Positions 13,090-16,581 of a DNA stretch of 16,581 nt are shown piece after piece. Where the stretch lies: the NCBI GenBank assembly GCA_013205645.1, contig JABMMH010000428.1, positions 1 through 16,581 of the forward strand, read 5' to 3'. How positions within the stretch are numbered: position 1 is the stretch's first letter; the number at the start of each line of letters is the position of its first letter. Below the pieces are notes generated by a model that had not been told where the DNA came from, made no database searches, and saw only the letters and a list, made by a program, of their open reading frames with translations. The DNA is from Polaromonas sp. Its GTDB lineage: Bacteria > Pseudomonadota > Gammaproteobacteria > Burkholderiales > Burkholderiaceae_C. Position numbers and translations under genes: made by a program.

Positions 13090-14490
13090 ATGGCTGAATT
13101 CAAAGAAATTTCCCCCGACGCGCCCGTAGGCGCCAAGCTGCTGAACTGGGTTGACAACCGTTTCCCGGCCAGCGCGCTGTACAAACAGCACGTTAGCGAG
13201 TACTACGCACCCAAAAATCTAAATTTTTGGTACGTCTTTGGTGCTTTAGCGCTTTTGATTCTGGTGATTCAAATTGTCACTGGCATCTTTTTGACGATGC
13301 ATTACAAGCCGGACGCCGCTTTGGCTTTCGCTTCGGTCGAATACATCATGCGCGACGTCCCTTGGGGTTGGCTGATTCGCTACATGCACTCGACTGGCGC
13401 CAGCGCATTTTTCATCGTCGTGTACCTGCATATGTTTCGTGGTTTGATGTACGGCAGTTACCGCAAACCGCGCGAGCTGATCTGGATTTTCGGTTGCGCT
13501 ATTTTCTTAGCGCTGATGGCCGAAGCCTTCATGGGTTATCTACTGCCTTGGGGCCAGATGAGCTACTGGGGTGCTCAGGTGATCGTCAACTTGTTTGCGG
13601 CCATTCCGTTCATCGGCCCTGATCTGGCGCTGCTGATCCGCGGCGACTTCGTGGTTGGTGATGCCACCTTGAACCGCTTCTTTGCCTTCCACGTGATTGC
13701 TGTGCCTCTGGTGCTGCTGGGTCTGGTGGTGGCGCATTTGATCGCGCTGCATGAAGTGGGCTCGAACAACCCAGACGGCGTTGAAATCAAAGCTCACAAG
13801 GACGCTAATGGGATACCACTCGATGGCATTCCGTTTCATCCCTATTGCACGGTGCACGACATTTTTGCCGTTGGTGTGTTCTTGATGATCTTCACCTCAG
13901 TCATCTTCTTCGCACCTGAAGCGGGCGGCTACTTCTTGGAGTACAACAACTTCATCCCGGCTGATTCACTGAAAACGCCGTCGCACATCGCACCGGTTTG
14001 GTATTTCACGCCGTTCTACTCGATGCTGCGCGCCATCACCGGCCAGATGATGTACGCCTTGGTGGCTTGCGTTGCTGTGGCCGCGGCCCTGACTGTCATC
14101 AAAGGCCGTGTGGCTGTTTGGCTCAAAGCTGCTGTCGCCGTGTTGGCGCTCTTGCTGGCGGCTTCCATGATGGTGATCGATGCCAAGTTCTGGGGTGTTG
14201 TGGTCATGGGTGGTGCTGTGATCATCTTGTTCTTCCTGCCTTGGCTGGACAACAGCGAAGTCAAGTCGATTCGTTACCGTCCCGATTGGCATAAATACCT
14301 TTACGCCATTTTTGTGGTTAATTTCGTCGTGTTGGGCTACTTGGGCATCAAGGCGCCTTCCGCCATCAACGAGCGCGTCTCGCAAATCGGCACCTTGTTC
14401 TACTTCGGCTTTTTCTTGCTGATGCCTTGGTGGAGCCGACTCGGCACGTTCAAGCCCGTGCCTGATCGCGTGACCTTCACTGCCCACTGA
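13090..14490 (+). CDS. petB: Cytochrome b subunit of the bc1 complex
   Basis: Di-heme membrane core of the bc1 complex, carrying the Qo and Qi quinone sites. 466 residues with eight hydrophobic helices in the N-terminal (b6-like) and C-terminal (subunit IV-like) halves, plus extra hydrophobic segments after about residue 340, so it is longer than the roughly 380-430 residues of mitochondrial or alphaproteobacterial forms. Heme ligands are H100/H114 in helix B (RYMHSTGASAFF ... YLHMFRG) and H201/H216 in helix D. The Qo motif reads PVWY (302-305) instead of PEWY. TAGGAAC at 13079-13085 supplies the ribosome binding site for ATG 13090. petC follows after 16 nt. Confidence 0.98.
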   Translation: MAEFKEISPDAPVGAKLLNWVDNRFPASALYKQHVSEYYAPKNLNFWYVFGALALLILVIQIVTGIFLTMHYKPDAALAFASVEYIMRDVPWGWLIRYMHSTGASAFFIVVYLHMFRGLMYGSYRKPRELIWIFGCAIFLALMAEAFMGYLLPWGQMSYWGAQVIVNLFAAIPFIGPDLALLIRGDFVVGDATLNRFFAFHVIAVPLVLLGLVVAHLIALHEVGSNNPDGVEIKAHKDANGIPLDGIPFHPYCTVHDIFAVGVFLMIFTSVIFFAPEAGGYFLEYNNFIPADSLKTPSHIAPVWYFTPFYSMLRAITGQMMYALVACVAVAAALTVIKGRVAVWLKAAVAVLALLLAASMMVIDAKFWGVVVMGGAVIILFFLPWLDNSEVKSIRYRPDWHKYLYAIFVVNFVVLGYLGIKAPSAINERVSQIGTLFYFGFFLLMPWWSRLGTFKPVPDRVTFTAH

Positions 14491-14506
14491 TCCGGAGATT
14501 CAGACC

Positions 14507-15271
14507 ATGAATAAATTCAAACAACTGGCGCTGGGTCTTCTGGCCTCTTTGGTATTGGCCAGCGGTGCCCATGCGGCAGCGGGCGGCATTGCTTGGGACA
14601 AAGCACCCAACAAAACCAATGACCTCGCTGCCCTGCAACACGGCTCCAAGCTCTTCGTCAACTACTGCTTGAACTGCCATGCAGCAGCCTTCATGCGCTA
14701 CAACCGGCTGACCGACATCGGCTTGACCGAGCAGCAGATCAAAGACAACTTGCTGTTCGCCACAGACAATGTCGGCGAAACCATGAAAATCGCGATGACC
14801 GCCAAGCAGGGCAAAGACTGGTTCGGCGGCAACCCGCCTGACCTGACCGTCATCGCGCGTTCACGTGCAGGTTCGCAAGGTTCGGGTGCCGATTATCTTT
14901 ACACTTACTTGCGCACTTACTACCGCGACGACACCAAGGCCACTGGCTGGAACAACTTGGCTTACCCTGGTGTGGCTATGCCGCACGTGCTGTGGGAAAT
15001 GCAAGGCGTGCGCGAGCCGCAGTACGACACCCACAACAGCCATGGTCATGACGTCCAAGTCTTCAAAGGCTGGAAGCAAGTCAGCCCTGGCACGATGACG
15101 CCGTTGCAATTCGACCAGTCCATGTCTGACTTGGTGGGTTATTTGCAGTGGATGGGCGAGCCAGCCCAAAACACCCGTGTGCGCATTGGCGTCTGGGTGC
15201 TGTTGTTTCTCGGTATGTTCACCTTCATCGCTTGGCGTCTGAACGCTGCGTTCTGGAAAGACATCAAGTAA
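14507..15271 (+). CDS. petC: Cytochrome c1 subunit of the bc1 complex
   Basis: Membrane-anchored c-type heme subunit that accepts electrons from the Rieske centre and reduces soluble cytochrome c. 254 residues: a Sec signal peptide (KFKQLALGLLASLVLASGAHA, cleavage probably after A23), heme-binding CLNCH (C54, C57, H58), axial methionine probably M158 in PGVAMPHVLWEM, and a C-terminal transmembrane anchor (about 226-243, IGVWVLLFLGMFTFIAW) followed by a short basic tail. A separate c1 gene, not fused to cytochrome b, is the usual proteobacterial form. GGAG at 14494-14497 precedes ATG 14507. It ends the pet operon; a hairpin with a GCAA loop follows 7 nt after the stop. Confidence 0.97.
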   Translation: MNKFKQLALGLLASLVLASGAHAAAGGIAWDKAPNKTNDLAALQHGSKLFVNYCLNCHAAAFMRYNRLTDIGLTEQQIKDNLLFATDNVGETMKIAMTAKQGKDWFGGNPPDLTVIARSRAGSQGSGADYLYTYLRTYYRDDTKATGWNNLAYPGVAMPHVLWEMQGVREPQYDTHNSHGHDVQVFKGWKQVSPGTMTPLQFDQSMSDLVGYLQWMGEPAQNTRVRIGVWVLLFLGMFTFIAWRLNAAFWKDIK

Positions 15272-15278
15272 TTTTTTC

Positions 15279-15298
15279 GCAGGGCAGCAATGCCCCGC
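15279..15298 (+). terminator. Hairpin with GCAA tetraloop after petC
   Basis: GGGCA (15282-15286), loop GCAA, TGCCC (15291-15295); an outer GC/GC pair is separated by one A-C mismatch. It starts 7 nt after the petC stop. The following T-run (CACCTTTTGG) is short and 5 nt away, so it is at best a weak terminator, and it could instead be a 3'-end stabilising stem for the pet mRNA. Confidence 0.4.
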
Positions 15299-15305
15299 AC
15301 CTTTT

Positions 15306-15353
15306 GGAGTGGCGGGCCCAAGTCTTTATGACTTGACGTCTCCCACTCCTTTT
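15306..15353 (+). terminator. Nested inverted repeats plus T-run between petC and sspA
   Basis: Outer stem GGAGTGG (15306-15312) with CCACTCC (15343-15349), followed directly by TTTT (15350-15353); inside it sits a perfect hairpin AAGTC-TTTAT-GACTT (15320-15334). The outer stem plus U-run resembles an intrinsic terminator with a branched top. Because it lies only 7 nt before the sspA AGGAG (15360-15364), it may equally be an attenuator-like leader of sspA. Confidence 0.45.
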
Positions 15354-15374
15354 GTACCCAGGAGTCCCCCCGCC

Positions 15375-15986
15375 ATGATGGTCCTTTACTCAGGCACAAC
15401 CTGCCCCTTTTCACATCGTTGCCGCTTTGTGTTGTTCGAAAAAGGCATGGACTTTGAAATCCGCGACGTTGACCTGTACAACAAGCCGGAAGATATCAAT
15501 GTCATGAACCCGTATGGCCAAGTGCCGATTTTGGTCGAGCGCGACCTGATCTTGTACGAATCAAACATCATCAATGAATACATTGACGAGCGTTTCCCGC
15601 ACCCACAACTCATGCCCGGCGACCCAGTCGACCGCGCCCGCGTCCGTCTGTTCTTGCTGAACTTCGAAAAAGAACTGTTCGTTCACGTTGGCACGCTCGA
15701 ATCGCGCGCCACCAAAGGCAATGAGAAAGTGCTTGAAAAAGCCCGCTCCCATGTGCGCGATCGTCTGACGCAGTTGGCCCCGGTGTTCTTGAAAAACAAG
15801 TACATGCTCGGCGACAACTTTTCCATGCTCGACGTGGCGATTGCACCGCTGCTCTGGCGTCTGGACTACTACGGCATTGACTTGTCGAAAAACGCGGCAC
15901 CACTGCTCAAGTACGCTGAACGCATCTTCTCGCGTCCGGCCTACATTGAAGCACTGACGCCGTCCGAAAAAGTCATGCGCAAGTAA
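15375..15986 (+). CDS. sspA: Stringent starvation protein A (SspA), GST-fold RNA polymerase-associated regulator
   Basis: SspA binds RNA polymerase holoenzyme and, in E. coli, alters promoter use in stationary phase and acid stress. 203 residues: thioredoxin-like domain (about 2-78) followed by an all-helical GST C-terminal domain (about 85-200). NPYGQVPILVE (45-55) and YESNIINEYI (61-70) are typical GST-fold motifs. PHP at 75-77 in ERFPHPQLMP matches the surface patch known to be essential in E. coli SspA. The N-terminus reads LYSGTTCPFSHRC, with C10 and C16, where E. coli lacks cysteine. The frame is open to 15309, but ATG 15375 (MMVLYSG) has AGGAG 10 nt upstream; the ATG at 15378 is the alternative. 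sspB follows, as in many proteobacteria. Confidence 0.96.
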   Translation: MMVLYSGTTCPFSHRCRFVLFEKGMDFEIRDVDLYNKPEDINVMNPYGQVPILVERDLILYESNIINEYIDERFPHPQLMPGDPVDRARVRLFLLNFEKELFVHVGTLESRATKGNEKVLEKARSHVRDRLTQLAPVFLKNKYMLGDNFSMLDVAIAPLLWRLDYYGIDLSKNAAPLLKYAERIFSRPAYIEALTPSEKVMRK

Positions 15987-15990
15987 TTGC

Positions 15991-16005
15991 AGAAGAAGAA
16001 GAAGA
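15991..16005 (+). repeat. (AGA)5 trinucleotide repeat between sspA and sspB
   Basis: Five perfect AGA units in the 35-nt sspA-sspB gap. The purine run is the only sequence resembling a ribosome binding site for sspB. It lies 4 nt before a TTG (16010) and 16 nt before the ATG (16022). Confidence 0.6.
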
Positions 16006-16021
16006 CGCTTTGGCTGAATTC

Positions 16022-16528
16022 ATGAATGCGCTGGACGCGACCTCGACACGCCCGTATCTGATACGGGCGCTGTATGAATGGTGCACTGACAACGGCTTCA
16101 CGCCTTATGTGGCCGTGCTCGTTGACGACACCGTGCAAGTGCCGCGTGAATACGTCAAGAACAACGAGATCGTTTTGAACATCAGCATGGGTGCGACCAG
16201 TTCGCTCAAATTGGGCAACGACTTCATTGAGTTCAAAGCGCGCTTTGGTGGCAGTGCCCGTGAAATTCACGTGCCCATCGGCCGCGTGATTGCCATCTAC
16301 GCCCGTGAAAACGGACAAGGCATGGCGTTCCCTGGGCCGGTGCCATCTAAGGCGGGCAGCGCACCCACGGATGCCGCTGAAGTCATGACTGAAGCTGCGC
16401 TGTCCTTGGCGCCGTCACCGTCTGCGCAAGACGGCAACAAGCCGTTTAAGTTGGTGCCGGACGATGGTCCGGCTGAACCACCAAAAAAACCTGCAGGCAA
16501 GCGGCCAATACTCAAAAGCGTGAAGTAA
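16022..16528 (+). CDS. sspB: ClpXP protease specificity-enhancing factor SspB
   Basis: Adaptor that binds ssrA-tagged peptides and tethers them to ClpX, speeding ClpXP degradation of stalled-translation products. 168 residues: a folded substrate-binding domain (about 6-105; TRPYLIRALYEWCTDNGFTPY, then VPREYVKNNEIVLNIS and IGRVIAIYARENGQGM), a long Ala/Pro-rich flexible linker (about 106-155), and a C-terminal ClpX-docking tail KRPILKSVK comparable to the E. coli RPALRVVK end. Start is uncertain: ATG 16022 has no Shine-Dalgarno at the right distance, whereas an in-frame TTG at 16010 (adding MAEF) follows the (AGA)5 run. I keep the ATG. Its stop codon TAA forms the first bases of a candidate tRNA promoter. 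Confidence 0.93.
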   Translation: MNALDATSTRPYLIRALYEWCTDNGFTPYVAVLVDDTVQVPREYVKNNEIVLNISMGATSSLKLGNDFIEFKARFGGSAREIHVPIGRVIAIYARENGQGMAFPGPVPSKAGSAPTDAAEVMTEAALSLAPSPSAQDGNKPFKLVPDDGPAEPPKKPAGKRPILKSVK

Positions 16529-16531
16529 AAT
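16526..16531 (+). promoter_or_regulatory. Candidate -10 element of the tRNA-Thr promoter, overlapping the sspB stop
   Basis: TAAAAT, matching the -10 consensus at five of six bases, begins on the sspB stop codon and ends 10 nt before the tRNA 5' end, which would give a leader of only a few nucleotides. A -35 match is not evident in the end of sspB. Read-through from sspA-sspB is the alternative source of the tRNA. Confidence 0.4.
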
Positions 16532-16541
16532 ACACCCCGTT

Positions 16542-16581
16542 GCCGCTTTAGCTCAGTTGGTAGAGCAACCGCCTTGTAAGC
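16542..16581 (+). tRNA. tRNA-Thr (anticodon TGT), 3'-truncated by window end
   Basis: The 5' 40 nt of a tRNA: acceptor strand GCCGCTT (16542-16548), TA, D-stem GCTC with loop AGTTGGTA and GAGC, then anticodon stem ACCGC (16568-16572) and loop CTTGTAA (16573-16579) with anticodon TGT at 16575-16577. U33 and the loop sequence fit tRNA-Thr reading ACA/ACN, and the start resembles E. coli tRNA-Thr(TGT) (GCCGACTTAGCTCAG). The variable region, T arm and acceptor 3' strand lie outside the window. Confidence 0.93.

Noticed and set aside
1..16581. Mobile element, defence system, CRISPR array or genomic island
   Set aside because: Every gene belongs to a conserved housekeeping set in a familiar order. 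There are no transposase, integrase, repeat-spacer or attachment-site signals; the tRNA at the right edge is cut off, so integration there cannot be judged.

Overview
The window is a contiguous piece of a bacterial chromosome that looks like Betaproteobacteria, order Burkholderiales, most likely family Comamonadaceae (Rhodoferax, Polaromonas or Limnohabitans-like). This rests on three things: the gene order his cluster - HIT - tatABC - HtrA-type protease - Nif3-like - petABC - sspAB; the character of the proteins, such as a cytochrome b with PVWY and a TatB carrying the C-terminal motif GKNWRLKQGATPQW; and the GC-rich third codon positions. Species cannot be fixed from sequence reading alone.

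Layout. (1) nt 3-5827, + strand: the distal part of a histidine biosynthesis cluster, hisD (5' end cut off by the window) - hisC - hisB - hisH - hisA - hisF - hisI - hisE. Genes are tightly packed, with ATGA overlaps at hisD/hisC and hisC/hisB. hisG would be expected just upstream. Together the genes cover every step from PR-ATP to histidine except the first (hisG) and histidinol-phosphate phosphatase. (2) nt 5858-6618: a small predicted membrane protein and a HIT-family (HinT-like) hydrolase, linked by an ATGA overlap and probably read through from the his cluster. (3) nt 6727-8408: tatA, tatB and tatC, the full twin-arginine translocase, with their own strong ribosome binding site and a leader hairpin. 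(4) nt 8462-9610, - strand: a membrane-anchored HtrA/DegS-type serine protease with a single PDZ domain, convergent with tatC. (5) nt 9834-11707, + strand: a Nif3/YbgI-type metal protein and pdxA, overlapping by ATGA. (6) nt 11715-12146, - strand: mscL, ending 7 nt from the end of pdxA. (7) nt 12393-15271, + strand: petA-petB-petC, encoding the Rieske protein, cytochrome b and cytochrome c1 of the bc1 complex. (8) nt 15375-16528, + strand: sspA and sspB. (9) nt 16542-16581: the 5' half of a tRNA-Thr(TGT), cut off by the window end.

How the parts relate: the Tat system exports folded cofactor proteins, and the Rieske protein encoded 4 kb downstream is a classical Tat client. Here its signal has Lys-Arg instead of Arg-Arg, and TatB carries Lys at position 8. 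SspA and SspB act on RNA polymerase and ClpXP respectively.

No stretch longer than about 250 nt lacks a gene. The two longest gaps (9611-9833 and 12147-12392) are promoter regions of divergent genes. I see no insertion sequence, prophage, CRISPR array, toxin-antitoxin or defence gene, and no rearrangement or frameshift. This is a conserved housekeeping region, and I found no convincing undescribed system. The points most worth a second look are small regulatory structures (especially a hairpin that could sequester the petA ribosome binding site) and unusual residues in TatB, the Rieske signal and cytochrome b.
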